Source: Saccoglossus kowalevskii
Lineage: Eukaryota; Hemichordata; Enteropneusta; Harrimaniidae
Length of the DNA stretch: 64,000 nt
Assembly: GCF_000003605.2 (NCBI RefSeq)
Contig: NW_003119429.1
Location: 190,981 to 254,980, forward strand
Direction of reading: 5' to 3'
Part shown: in pieces, positions 29,013 through 42,727 of the stretch
Layout: every line of letters starts with the position of its first letter
Position numbering within the stretch: the stretch's first letter is position 1
The notes under the pieces: model-generated
Database searches by the model: none
Seen by the model: the letters and a program-made list of their open reading frames with translations, nothing else
What the model was told of the DNA's origin: nothing
Translations under genes and position numbers: made by a program

Positions 29013-29378
29013 GACACTGGTCTTATTATTTTATTACACATAGAGGTAGGTTATAAATTACTGTTCTTAGATGTTTAACAAAACATTTATAAATTATTCA
29101 TTACTGTATGACATTGTTTGGTCAAAGATCAAAACGTTAAAAACAGTCATTATGCCTGAAGACTTTCCTACCATGATATAGTCGACTAAATGCAAATCGT
29201 TGAAGTTGAGCAACATCAACAAATTATTTTATTTCTGTCCACCACATAAATTTGCAAAATTAACATATAATCGACAAAAGTTCTAAGTTATGGTTGAGTT
29301 GACATAAACGCAACTGTAACTGTAGCCATGTTAGAAATTGGTTATACGACAGGTAGTACTGTCAACGGTTATACATAC

Positions 29379-29503
29379 CTGCTCAGCAAAATGGTCATTC
29401 TGTGGCAAATCAATCTTCCAGTTTTCTTCAACAAGAGATTGAATATGTATGGCTAGCATTCTACCAATGTACTCCACCTCATTGACCAATTGAAAGACAT
29501 TTG
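29379..29503 (-). CDS. orphan 125-bp exon, unidentified protein
   Basis: The minus strand has acceptor TTGGTTACAG, a 41-codon open segment, then donor GTATGTAT. The predicted residues start NVFQLVNEVEYIGRM and include LAIHIQSLVEEN and IDLPQNDHFAEQ, a normal helical, protein-like composition. It begins in phase 1 and ends in phase 0. I recognise no family and find no convincing neighbouring exon on this strand. It could belong to a gene with very long introns, to a retained duplicate exon, or be chance. Confidence 0.35.
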
Positions 29504-30600
29504 CTGTAACCAACTTTCAATAACATACATTGAGGTGATTTGAATACTTCCCTGGTACAAACTATATGTATATTTATAATAACAACTCAGCTCCATGCTC
29601 AGCCATCTTGACAAAATATTTAATATGGAAAACTAATCCAGTGCAAACAAGTGCTCCATGCTCAAACTTATGGATTGCTTTTTTGATTATGTAAATCTGC
29701 CACAGCGTACAGTCTGAATAAAATAAGGAATGTTTTTACGTTTTGTTTTTTATTATGTGTGACTGTCAATCACACGTTTGATGTCACCGTGTTAGTAATT
29801 TTTGAAACAAATTTTATAACAAACTATGTAACCAATTCTTGTGGCTTGTCAAAATCTTGTGGTATCTCGTTGTGAAATCAAAGAAATGTAAAAGTAGTAA
29901 AACTCTTGCCCAATTTTCTTGCTTATAGCGGGTGCTACTATGAATCTAAAAACAAACAAAAAATGTTGTCACCAAATGTGTCAGTTACAAATATACACAT
30001 CACGGCTTTTTTCAGGTATAAAACAAAAAATTCATGAAAAATTACATATTTAATGACAGTTTCAGAAGAAATAAAAAGCTGTCGTGCACGTTTATTTTAG
30101 AAAACAGACTGGCAAGATACATTTTTTTTCTTGCCCTATATATTACAACTGTGGTAATGTGATAACGACTCTGCTAATCTTGGAATTTGAATAATTAAGA
30201 GTTATTGGTTGAGTTGACATTTAGTGGAAATGTTAATTATTCAACATTTTCTTCTAATAAAACGCAATTTAAACATCAGAATTTAAACATATTTACATTA
30301 ACCATGTGCTCATAATTAAGACAACGTCTATTTCAGCTTGCTTCAATGAGCGTAAATAACGAGAAATCAGACAAACCCTGTGAACCACATCAGATGCTAA
30401 TCTACAAGCATTTGAGAAGGATTACCAAAAATTCTCAATATATATGGCAGTTGTATGTTTAAGTTGACAACAAATATACAGACCCAAGATAAACAGAATG
30501 TAGTACATTAATTAAGTACCAGGTATAGCAGTTTAAATATTTTAATGTGTTACAGCAATATGTCTACATTTATACTTTGAGTATATGCTCTAATTATATA
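29504..30600. other. AT-rich stretch, nothing recognised
   Basis: No open frame with family resemblance, no terminal repeats and no tandem array were seen here. Confidence 0.5.
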
Positions 30601-30602
30601 GC

Positions 30603-30930
30603 GTTAACTGTGATTGGTCAGTGTTGAGTCACATGTTTTGAATATGTGCACTAATAGCATCAACTGTGATTGGTCAATATTGAGTCACATGGTTTGAATA
30701 TGTGCACTAAGCATCAACTGTGATTGGTCAATGTTGAGTCACATGTTTTGAATATGTGCATGAATATCGTCAATTGTGATTGGTCAATATTGAGTCACAT
30801 GTTTTGAATATGTGCACTAATAGCATCAACTGTGATTGGTCAATGTTGAGTCACATGTTTTGAATATGTGCACTAATAGCATCAACTGTGATTGGTCAAT
30901 GTTGAGTCGCATGTTTTGAATTCAATATGC
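30603..30930. repeat. 53-57-bp tandem repeat carrying CCAAT and AP-1 words
   Basis: There are six units, with GTGATTGGTCA at about 30608, 30665, 30719, 30774, 30831 and 30886. Every unit contains an inverted CCAAT box (ATTGG). Five of six contain TGAGTCA, the AP-1 consensus, and the last reads TGAGTCG. The array lies about 1.7 kb upstream of the formin start codon. Confidence 0.9.
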
Positions 30931-32512
30931 ATAACTGTTAAAACTGACATCTTGTGGCTGTTAGATAATTTAGACACTATGTATTTCTATTAAGTTCAAT
31001 AATCGCTTTCATCAGCAGCATCCAAATGTGACATGACCTTTGAACCGATGTCACATAGACCAATACACTGCATGCATGATAGTTAATTCTTTTGTGTCAT
31101 TGAACAGAGACATGAATAGAATTTGTTCAATGTCTATTCATTTCTCGTTTAATATGAAAAGAAATTCAATATTTCTGCCAGTTGATGGTATTTAATTTCA
31201 AATAAATGGAATATGATGTATGTGATAAATTCTTACATTGAGTTTGAGATTAAAGAAAAACATCCAACAGAAAATTAAATTGAAAACATCGTTTGAGGGG
31301 GAGTTCAAACCAAAATTTTACACTACTGGGCATGTTACTGTGCAAATATTTTGAGATATGAAGAAATCATTTCACCATAGTAACCAAAAATACAAATTTT
31401 GAACATTTTCTATGACGTTTCAGACCCTTATTTTTAAATTGTCAAGGTCCCTAATTTATTTTTTTGTTATTTCATTGACATGACAATAATAATGAAAAGA
31501 AGATAACAATCTTTAATATAGCCTTAAGCTTTTCTCCACCAGACTTTTTAGACAAAATTTTTCACATTTTTTCTTTTATTCTTCAATATTTCTGGAATGA
31601 ACCTTGATTTTGGAGTCAACAGACAATATTTGGGTCAATTTTCAGTTATTACTCAAACCAATTTGGCTATTTTTGTCTAAATCTTCTGAAGGAAATTGCA
31701 GACTTATAAACTGGACTATTTTGTGAATTTGTGATGAAAAGAGGGAACTGGTGGTGAAAAGGTTAACCTCCTTAATAAATAAAATGACCTGGCATACGTC
31801 TATATACCTACATTTTTTATGTCAAAAAATATCTATATTTGAATAATGTCTCATAATTATGGTACGTTTTGTTTACACTCGCCATTCGCGCATCACCGTA
31901 AGTGCATATATCGCTTACACGAACCCATTATTGTCTGTTTAAAGATTTTACGATCTAAAAATGCAACTTTAATAATGGACAGGATGGGGGGGGGGCTTGT
32001 ATTTGACTGCCCCTGGTTTACATTGAACTGCTATTTGATAACAAGTTGGCACCCCTGCAATGTGTCTCCATACTTAGATGTATGGTTTTTGTATCAAAGT
32101 ACTCTGTATGTTCAGTTACAAATCTGATTGAGGAAAAATTGTACCACAATAATTACTCTTACACTCATTTTTTTAATTAAATTTAGTAGGAATTTAAATA
32201 TGACACATTTTTTATCTTTATAATATAGATATTTGACATCGGTGTTATTAGTATTATTCTCCAAAGGTTATTCATAAAATTATTATTTTTTATGAAATTT
32301 GTATTTTCAATTCTACGATTATATTAAATATGAAAAATATCAAATTACAAATTATGAAATTAAATAAAGAAAACAGCATTGTTCATTTTCTAATTAACTA
32401 AAATCCAATTTAGTTTATTACTTCCAGTTCTGTCCTACTAATATAAAAATCCAATTCTGCCCAATAAATATTGATTTCTCCTTTTTTACGAACAGTTTGT
32501 CTTCATTTTCAG
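30931..32512. other. AT-rich stretch before the formin, nothing recognised
   Basis: Apart from a G-run near 31987 no repeat or exon is recognised. If the exon at 28201-28345 is real, this is intron. Confidence 0.5.
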
Positions 32513-32648
32513 GTTTATTTTTTATCCCCAAGTGATTTAATGTGAAAGACAGATGTTGACTCTACACACAAGCAGGTAATCTCATTACCCGGTCTCGACA
32601 GCCAGACATGCCATTTATCGTTCCCTGATATAAATATCATTAGTTGCC

Positions 32649-35600
32649 ATGGAAACAGATGAGAATGATGACTACAGCCCATCAGATTACTGGAAGACTG
32701 ATTTACCAGCACTCACGCCTGATGATATTGATCTGATTACCGTGGACCGCATGGTGAAACCAGATGAAGAAGAAACAGAAGATCATTTGTATTGGGCACT
32801 CCGAGATCACAGAAGTTGTTCGAATTTTGAGGATGATTCTCTGAGTGTCCCAAAGCATGAAGATGGTTGCGTATCCCAGCAACCGAAGGACAAAGATCAA
32901 CAGAATATGGATAGAGAAAAGAAGACCAGAATTCAAGAAGTGTCACCGAATTACGATGACGGAACGAAATTTAACGATAGCCTGAATGAATTTTACCAAA
33001 CGCATGATGAGATGCTGCAACACAGACAGCAACAAATGCAGTTTGCGCAGCCAGGCTGCATGGAAGAACTGCAGCAGGACACGCCAGAGGAAAACCAATA
33101 TGCCCCAATAGAAAATAAGAGAGAAGCTACAAGACCTAATAAATTGGAGATAAAAAGCCAAAATATTACAGCAGTGTTGGAAGAGATTGATGCAAGTACA
33201 AAAATAAATAATGGCATTAAGCACCCAGATATAAAGACTGAATATCCTATCACAACCACCAGACAATTAGTGTCGCCTACGATATCTAACCTTCAGAACA
33301 TGGATGTTGCAGTACAGCCTGGAATGAAACGTAAAAAATATGACTCTGAATCAACCAGGCCTCCATCAGTTTTTTCCTCCAAGATGTTGGGACATTTGAA
33401 TTTTCGTAGCCAATCTGAGAGTGGGATTAAACTTTCTAGAACTGTTCACAAAGCACAAAATGGCGATTTGCGGCTAAATCGACGAATGTCCCTGCAGCAG
33501 ATACTCAACGATAACGATATGGTTAATAACGTGCAGAGTAAAGTGTTTCATTTCAGTCAGTCATTCGATTCTTCAGTGTTTTCGCCTCTAGAAGGGAAGT
33601 CATGTCTAGGTGCATTTCAGTTCGGTGCTGATGACCAGAAGAAATCTCTTTTCACAGTTGGTATGTCACCGACAGAACATAGGAAGAAACTTATCAACCA
33701 GTCGTCATCTGAAGACTTTGATGATAGTGTCTTCAATAGCAGTCCAGAAAAAGCTGAATCTACTGTGATTGCGAATGTAAAGGAAAAGGAGAACAAACAG
33801 GAAACCGAACAGGAAAGACCTGTTGATTTGAAGCTGTTGAGTCAAGAGAAAATATTGCCATTGAACCAGTCACCAATGGATAACAGACAGACATTTACTG
33901 TTACAAAATCAAGACCTCAGTCCCTGACTCAATTCAATCTTCCACAAAATGAAAAAGCAGTCAGTCAACTGGCAAAAGCCAAGTCAGTAGACATGAAAGA
34001 ACCGATAGCACCCACGCAGTCACGTTGGAGAAATCAATTCAAGAGTTGGTTATTTGGGTCAAAGTCAGTTGATGTCATCGAAGAGTCTACACCAGTTGAA
34101 AAAACTAAACCGGACGTGAAAATTAGTTTCCAAGACATGGGGACATTTGAAGGTAAGTCACAGCTATCAAATGACATTGACCTTGATAACATCTTTTAGT
34201 CTCAATCGAGGCATGTTGTAAATTAATAGAGAGACCTTATCTCCATGGCGATTGTAAAACATATGTTCATAAGAGACTGTTTATTGAACACTTCAACTTG
34301 ACTCATTCCATGAATGTGTTAATCATCTTTACAATGTTACTGTCATTTTGTGATAATTGATTATATGCTGATGAAAATATGATTATTTGTCACTGTACAA
34401 CGTTTGGAAAACTCTGAAAAAAAAATGCATTTTTGTTGTATTTTCCATTGTTGGTTTGACCCTTTGAGCGTCAATGTCGACTTTTGTCACTATTCACAAA
34501 ATAAGATAATTTACATTGTTCACAGATTTTTCCCCAAATTTTGATCTAGACCTGTAATAGAAAATTATGTCCATTTTGCTGTGCATACTTTTGCTGTGCA
34601 TACCTGTGAAACACCTTTGTAATTTACATAAATGTGTGCACTACTAATAGAGCAAATATGGTATATTATTGTTTGTTGATAGGTAAGATGCTTGTGGACT
34701 GGTTGTGTTCGTCTGCTGGGAACAGTGATCAACAAATCATGAGATCGGTAGCGTTAGTGTTCTGTAACAATCTGGTTGATATTGGTGTACTCAAACCCAA
34801 GGAGACTGCCAATCAGGGCGGAGTACACAGATTTATGGTAAGTTCCATGCATCTATCAAATTATGTATAAACGTCACCATCAAAAAAGATAAAAATTAAA
34901 ATTATTAGATTAGAACACTTTACTGTACAACACTTTGAAATAGTGACATGATATTTTAGCGAATTTGACTCAAAGCACAAATTAACAAAAACTTCATCTC
35001 AGCCAAAGTACAACAATCTTCATTGTGTGACTATGCTTTATTTTAAATTAGTTACATTTTGAATTGGTGAAATTATCGATTAGCTTAATGTTGAAAAGAA
35101 AGACAATTTTGAAAAAGAAAACCATACAAATTGAACTTGATTGTGTGCACATTCTGTGTAAGAGTCGGTACCTACCTACATGCTTTTGTACCATTTGAAC
35201 ACCATTCACTTTCCCGCCACAATACTGGAGCAACATTTTGCAAGTTTATGCATTTTTACTTATTTTCTATGGAAAAATTGGTACTAAATGGACACAAGAG
35301 ACCTCATCCATACAAGTCTATTTACAATGACTTTTTACATGGTACACTGAGGAAAACACAAGTCTTATAGATTTTTATCTCCTTGAATATTGAAGCCACT
35401 GTTCTCCTGTCATGATTCTCCACATTTTATCATCCAGTGCTCAGAATCAATGTCATATTGATGGCACACTTTCATTTTCTTTTGCTAACATGATAATATT
35501 TAAAATTAGCATGCTTTTTGTATTTTTTCAAATGTCAAATAAATATAAATTAATTGTCATCTTTTTAATGAATTTTCTGTCCATTTCATTTTGATTGGTT

Positions 35601-38600
35601 GATATGTATCAAGCACATTCAATTTTATGTTCTTTAAAGTACATTAGCTGAACTACTCTGAATTGCGTTATTTTATCGTAATCTTACCATCATACATGGC
35701 TATTGTCTGCCCGAAAAACTAAAATGATCAAGATTGTCATGAAGATGGACGCTTTAGGTTACAACTCGGTTGACGAAACCTTGCTCTCTAACTTAGGGCA
35801 ATATTCCGATATAAATTCAGTCATATATTTCATTGTTTTTATAGATTTTCCATAATTTTAACTGTTTTCTCTCTACCAATCAGATCGACTCAATGTACTG
35901 TTGGTCCCATCAGTCACATTCATCAACAACACAAGTATCGCAAGTATCATCTCCGGGACGATTGGCTCAAGTCTGGCCACCACCTCAGGCGCAACCAACC
36001 ACAGAGGCTGCCCTGAGGTATTCTGAAGCAGGTACATTCATTTCACTACATTTTAAAAATACATATGAAACTAAAACTGCAGTTTTTAAACCCCTTTTCA
36101 CCACCATTGTTTTTCTTGTTATCAATATCTTTCAGAAATTTGGTCTTTCAAGATATCTCCTTATTTTCATTAAAATATGAAAAATTTATAACTTTTGATA
36201 AAAACTGTGTGCAATGATCTATCTTTCTATTCAAATTTGATTAAAAATGTGGAAAACAAAATTCTGGCAGGAAAACAATTTGGTGGGGAACAGATTCAAA
36301 AGTTATTCCTCCATGTATCATTTTCTGTCTTCTCAATTTTTCACTAAATTGTTTCAACACAATTCCAATTACTACTACCGTAAAATCTGTATTAGAAGCC
36401 GCATCCCTAATAGAAGTTGCATCCATTCTATTTGAATAATTGAGAACCAAAAATTCATCATTTCTCATATGTGTAGATGCTCTAATAGAAGCCGCATCCC
36501 CTCTGTTGCATTGTACCATTTTAATAGAAGCCGCGGCTTCTAATACAGATTTTACAGTATTACCTGTACTTTTCTGGTAGATCTCTGATTTCTAAAGCCA
36601 TACAATCTATATCCCTTTGTGTAACCTAATTTCCTCTATTTTCTGATACTATTTGCTTTATTCATATGAATCAACAGCATTCAGAAAAGGTAAGATATTT
36701 GAACAAAAGCAATGTTTACGCATGATTTAATGATCTTATCAAAAGTTTGTGATGTCAGATTGTTTGTTTTTATTTCTTTTGAAAATCTAATCTTGTGTTG
36801 AAATTGAAGGGAAATACAGATGCATTGAAAACAGTTTCTGGATTAAATTTCCAATCAAAATTGACAATTTTTCTCAATTTTGTTCTTAAATTTGTCTATA
36901 AAAACTAGCAGAATTTCTGAATAGCTATGTGTCTGATCCAAAATTTATGAGCAAAAGAAAATCGTGTAGTGTTTAAAAGAAGGTCATTGACAACCTATAC
37001 TACTGTAAAATACTTCATTTTCGCTTATATTTAATTTTCGCTGAAGAAAAGATTCAGTGAAAATAAAATCCAGTGAATATGCATTTTTTCCTATATTTTA
37101 CATTCAACTTGTCAAAAATCAGTGAAAATAATTTCCATAGAAAACACTCAAAAATTAATTGCAGCTAAAATAAAGTATTCTACAGTAATTGAAATTATCA
37201 CAAAGCTTATGTCTGAATTTTGTGTAAACAATGTAAAATACATGTGTTGTGTATGTTGCTATGAAATCTCATGTCACACTCATCGCCATGACCACCATCA
37301 TTTGATTCTGTGTAAGGCTAGTTTTGTGGGGAATGAATTTCTTTGCAATGCTTAAAAGCTAAAAAAAAGAATCATTGATCAGAGATACTTTCTAGCAAGA
37401 AAAATTCAACAGTTTACAGTCATTTCAAAAAATCTTTAAAATGTTACCACCTGTGTTTTTTTGCTAAATTTTCATTTTGAATGTTGTCTGTTCAACGTGC
37501 ACTGTTTATATGAACATAGTACACTTAAATCCTTTGAGTACTACATTTTTTCATATTCAAATTAGTGTAAATTCGTTCACATTTACTGTCATTTTCACTG
37601 AATTCAGTCTTAATTTTGGACCAAACAGACTAAATATGACATTGTTTCTAGTTTTGAATCTAAAAATTTGAAAATTTTCATCAACTTTTCATGTAAAAAT
37701 TAGCAGACTATAAATGGAACTATTTTGTGGATGGTGACTGAAGTCTTGACATTGGCATGCAAAGGATTAAACATGTTCATGTCATGAAATAAAGACACTT
37801 GTTGTATTTTCTTTGTTACAAACATATCTCCAGTAAAATCTCACTCAAACCGAAAATTACATTTATTGTAAACTGAATTTTTTTGAAAATATGACATATT
37901 TGGATCATACGGTAGTAAGTAATTGTAGTGCTACTAACACAGCATATACCATATTGTAATTGTTGTAAATCTATAATATGTTTATATGTGGAGTTTTTTG
38001 GTTTTTTAAGTGGTTTTTAATGTAATATATCCAAAGGATCTATGTACTTTGTTTTGATGTCTGTCTTCCTTTGCTGTGCTTTGAGTCATGTGATCACTTT
38101 GTACTAATTTGCATATTTCAGAGCATCAACAGGTGATAATGGGACTGAAACGCCAGCATAAGGAGCAGTTAGATAAATTACAGGTATGCCAATTTATAGT
38201 TGCAAAATATCTGTCTCGTCAATATATGTGACCTTCAAAAACATAAATAAATTCTGTTTTATTTTAATGTTGAATTTTAAGAAAACATTTGAATCACATT
38301 TTTGACAGGCTCATTGTTGAAATTCAATATAGTGTTGTGTTGTTTTGTATTGTTTATTTCATTTCACAGGACCAGTATGAGTTAAGTTTATTTCAACTTC
38401 GCGGCGAGTACGCTGTTCGAACAGTGCAACTAGAGGATGAGTTAAAACAATTGAGAAAAGAACGTAACAAGTACAAACTGGTTGCTGACGACTTTGAGCG
38501 GAAAAGAACAACTCTCTATGTAGACGAAGCAGTTCAAACTGATAAAATAGAAGTTAAGATCAAAGTCAAACCCATCTCGCAACCAGACGAGGAGGATGTC

Positions 38601-41600
38601 AAACAAAAGCTTACAGGTCCTCCACAACAAATACAGTTGCCAAAATCAGAAGATACATCAAAAGAGAAGTTTCTTGAATCTGTTTCTCCAACACTGTCAC
38701 CATTGTCAGATGATGGCATTCTAGGACAACCACTTGCACCACCACCTCCGCCACCACCACCACCGCCACCCGATGGCATTCCAGGACAATCACTTGCACC
38801 ACCACCACCGCCGCCGCCACCACCACCACCACCACCACCACCACCCGATGGCATTCCAGGACAACCGCCACCACCACCTCCACCACCTCCACCACCGCCA
38901 CCCGATACCATTCCAGGACAATCACTTGCACCACCGCCGCCTCCACCACCACCACTACCACCACCACCACCACCACCACCACCACCACCACCACCACCAC
39001 CACCGCTGGATGGCATTCCAGGACAATCACTTGCACCACCGCCGCCACCACCACCACCACCACCACCACCGCCACCAAATGGCATTCAAAGACAACCACT
39101 TGCACCTCCTCCACCGCCACCTCCAGGAGGATATCCACCTGGTGCCTCACACCCTCCTCCTCTCCCTCCACCACTCTTCAGCATGCCAACACCTCAAGGT
39201 CCCCGAAAACCAATATTGGAACCCAGCGCACCAATGAAAGCTTTGTATTGGAAGAGAATACAAGTTAACGAAGTTGATAAGATTTGTCAAAATCAACAGT
39301 ACGTATTCAGCATTACATTATTTCATGTCATATACACTTTTAAAATTGGTGAAAGCTGCTATATATAATAGAAAATGATAGATAGAAATATGATATACAT
39401 AGAAAATGTAATAGAGAATTGTAATCTTTGGCAGTTATTCCATACAACCAGACGTATCGAACAATGATTCATATGTACAGTACTCTGGATATCCTCTCGG
39501 AGGGAGGAGTGCGGGGGGGGGGGATGTATTGCCAGAAACATCTGGTTAAACTGAATAACTATGAATACCTATTACTATTTTCTATTTATTTTCTTATCTG
39601 GTTCAATATAACTAATTACTTCAATATGTTTTTTTCTTCATGGACAAAATAAAAACCCACATATCACAAAGTCGACACAGTGGAGCTGTTTATATTACTG
39701 ATTGTCCGTCGTCGTCTGTCGCCAACTTTACAATTTCAACTTCTTCTTCGAAACCGCAAGTCAGAATTTTTTTCAAATTTGATATACAAGTACCTTGGAT
39801 GGTTCTTCCTCAGATTTGTTCATTTCATGTAAAAATTTTAATTTCTCTAATTTTGATGAATATTTTTGATAAAAAGTGATATTTTCAACTTCTTGTTAAA
39901 AACTGCAAGTCCGATTGCTTTGATATTAAATTTATAGGTACTACATGTGGACCTCTCTCAGATTTGTTCATTTCGTGATGATATCTTTAATTATACTGGT
40001 GAATATTTTTGTTAGTTTTGGTAAAAAGTGATATTTTCGACTTCTTGTTGAAAACTTCAGGTCTGATTGCTTTGATATTATATATATAGGTACTACAGGT
40101 AGACTTAAACTAAACATTATATTTATTGCTAGTTATATGTAACTGTCACTTATCCAATTTTTCTGTTTGGTCTATATATTAATTATTATTTGAATAATTT
40201 AATCACATTTGTTAGAAATATTTTTTTTAATTTATATTTGTTGCTAGCATGAAGCGTCACCCCATATTATGGGATAACTTGCAAGAGCTCAGCATTGATC
40301 CACAAGAATTTGAAGCCAAATTTTCAAAGAAATCCACTATAAAAAAGAAACCATTGTCAGAATCTATGAAGCGAAAAAAATCACAAAAGGTAATAGAAGT
40401 AATTTCATATATAATTCTGATTCTATGAATTATCACTTTTTAACTGACTGCTTCTATCCATGCATTCACTTGTGTATATTGTTCACAAAGTTCAAACATT
40501 CTTGTGTAACAAGCTATGGACTTAGTGATTTGTCTTTCTGAACAGGTCTTGAAATGTCTTGATACGCAACGGTCTCAAGCGGTAGCCATTTTGATATCTG
40601 GTTTACGCGTTGCGATGGACGATATCCGGAATGCAGCAATAAACATGGACACGTCGGAAATCGATGTTGAGAATCTACAAGCTATATATGATATTGTAAG
40701 TTTCATGACGACTTATTTATATTTGGAAGTAGCTACTATTTCCCATAGATTCTGCATGGTATGTTGTAAATAGTTCTCATTGTATTAAGACCAAAGGATA
40801 TTGTGCAAGAAAGAATTATAGCAATACACTAATATGTAAGTTATTGATATTCACATGTATATGTATATTTCTGGCATCAGATAAAATTCATTTCACAATT
40901 TAGTGCTAAATAAACCATATTTATTCTATTAAGAAACACAGAACAGAAGCAAACTTTAACAGAAGCAAACATAAATTCATTTATTTTCTGAATCATTAAA
41001 AAATTATGACCACATATACCTCTGTCAGTTATGTGAGCCCATGCTCTACTAATAGAAAAAAATATGGTATATGATTCACTCAATATTCTGGCGCCAGATA
41101 AAATTGAGAATTGTTTTCATCACAATGTTTTAATAAAAAAAAAAAATTTGTAGTTGGATAAATCATCCATGCTTGGATCGAAACAAAATACTTTAATAGT
41201 GTCAAAGTAATGAAATATTGTAAATAAAAATACTCACCATAGCAATTTTGTGTTAGTCTCAAAGATTTATTTGGGTGTACGTACATGTAATTAAAAACAA
41301 AATATTGTAACGATTTAGGTTTTCTCTCATCTGTAATTAATTTACTTTGCAGAGACCCATGATGGATGAAATCGAAAAGATTAAATCCACATTAGAGAAG
41401 AACAAAAATACACCACTGGATAAACCTGAGCAGTAAGTAGCCTGTAATTATTTCCAAAAGATCATAGTAGATTTATTTAGCTTTTGTGATGTGTGGATTG
41501 TAATTTTACTACATTGAGTCCGGAAAGAACGTGAAATGTTTGTAACGGCAAATAAGAGGAGGACTTAAGATGATGTTATGTGGTTTGATATGTGTTGAAG

Positions 41601-42696
41601 AGTTGTGCGAATTGCAAGATGACCACAAAGTTGCATACATTATTGGCGATCCGCTTCGCTAGGATTGCCCTTAAAATCACTTTCGTGTGTGTGTGCAATT
41701 ACACTGCAGACACACGCAGACACAGTGTTTAGCTAAGTTGCGCACAGCGAGAGATCTCTGGCGGCGACATTGTTACACTGTATCAATGTGATCCCAATGC
41801 AACTTTGAATGAACTGTAAATGCTGCGTTCAATCTAGAAAATAAAATAGCAAAACGGTCAGAAGTAATGTAACAGCAGAATACATCCTAGTAATAAAGTG
41901 ACTTCTGAAGACTGAATGCTTTTTGTGAACTTCGAATACGGTGCCCGCTTTTAGTTATAAACTGACAAGCTCCACATTCATGTCCTACCATGGTAACAGT
42001 CGAAAACATTTTAGCTCTTTTAGTGTAGCGGATGTTTTTGTAGCAAAATTAAAACATGCTAACCTTGTTAGATTTGTTTCATTTGTTACTGCCCTCTACG
42101 TTACATAGTATGTTTTACTTTGTTTGTGTTTGATACCGCTTGGTATTAGAACATGGCGCCCTCAATGGTGGAGGGGGGGGCATCTTATTCAAAGAAGATT
42201 CAAGCGTTTATACTGAATAGTTTTATCTTTTTCTATTTACCAGGTTTTTGCTGTCTGTATCGGAGATTCCATGCTTTTCTGAACGAGTCCATTGTATACT
42301 TTTCCAGCATTCCTTTGATGAGAATAAGTCTAATATTGAAAGAAACCTGAACACCATTAAAAAAATAAGTGAGGTATGTTTGATTTAACGCCATCAGTTT
42401 TTTTCGCCAAAATGTTGGTGCACATATTCTTCATATATTTTTCTGTAATTCATTTTTATAATTTTGGGGTGAAAAAGTATTGTATTGGCTTATTGATTCA
42501 ACCTGTTTCTTAGTATTAGTTTTATGAGGTTGGTTCAATCTCTTAAGGTTTCAAAGACATGCACCACAAACCAGTCAGCAACTTAGCTGGTAATGTTCAA
42601 ACGTGTTCAAACCATTTAGCGGTGACAGTAACTAAGATGTATATAATCGTTTTCTGTTATTGTTATTTTTACTAACTTCCATGCAGTTTTGTTCTA

Positions 42697-42727
<31 letters not shown>

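Noticed and set aside
38534-39237. Long Gly-, Val- and His-rich open frames on both strands
   Set aside because: They are shadows of the CCN-triplet FH1 exon of the formin; the plus-strand polyproline frame is the real one.
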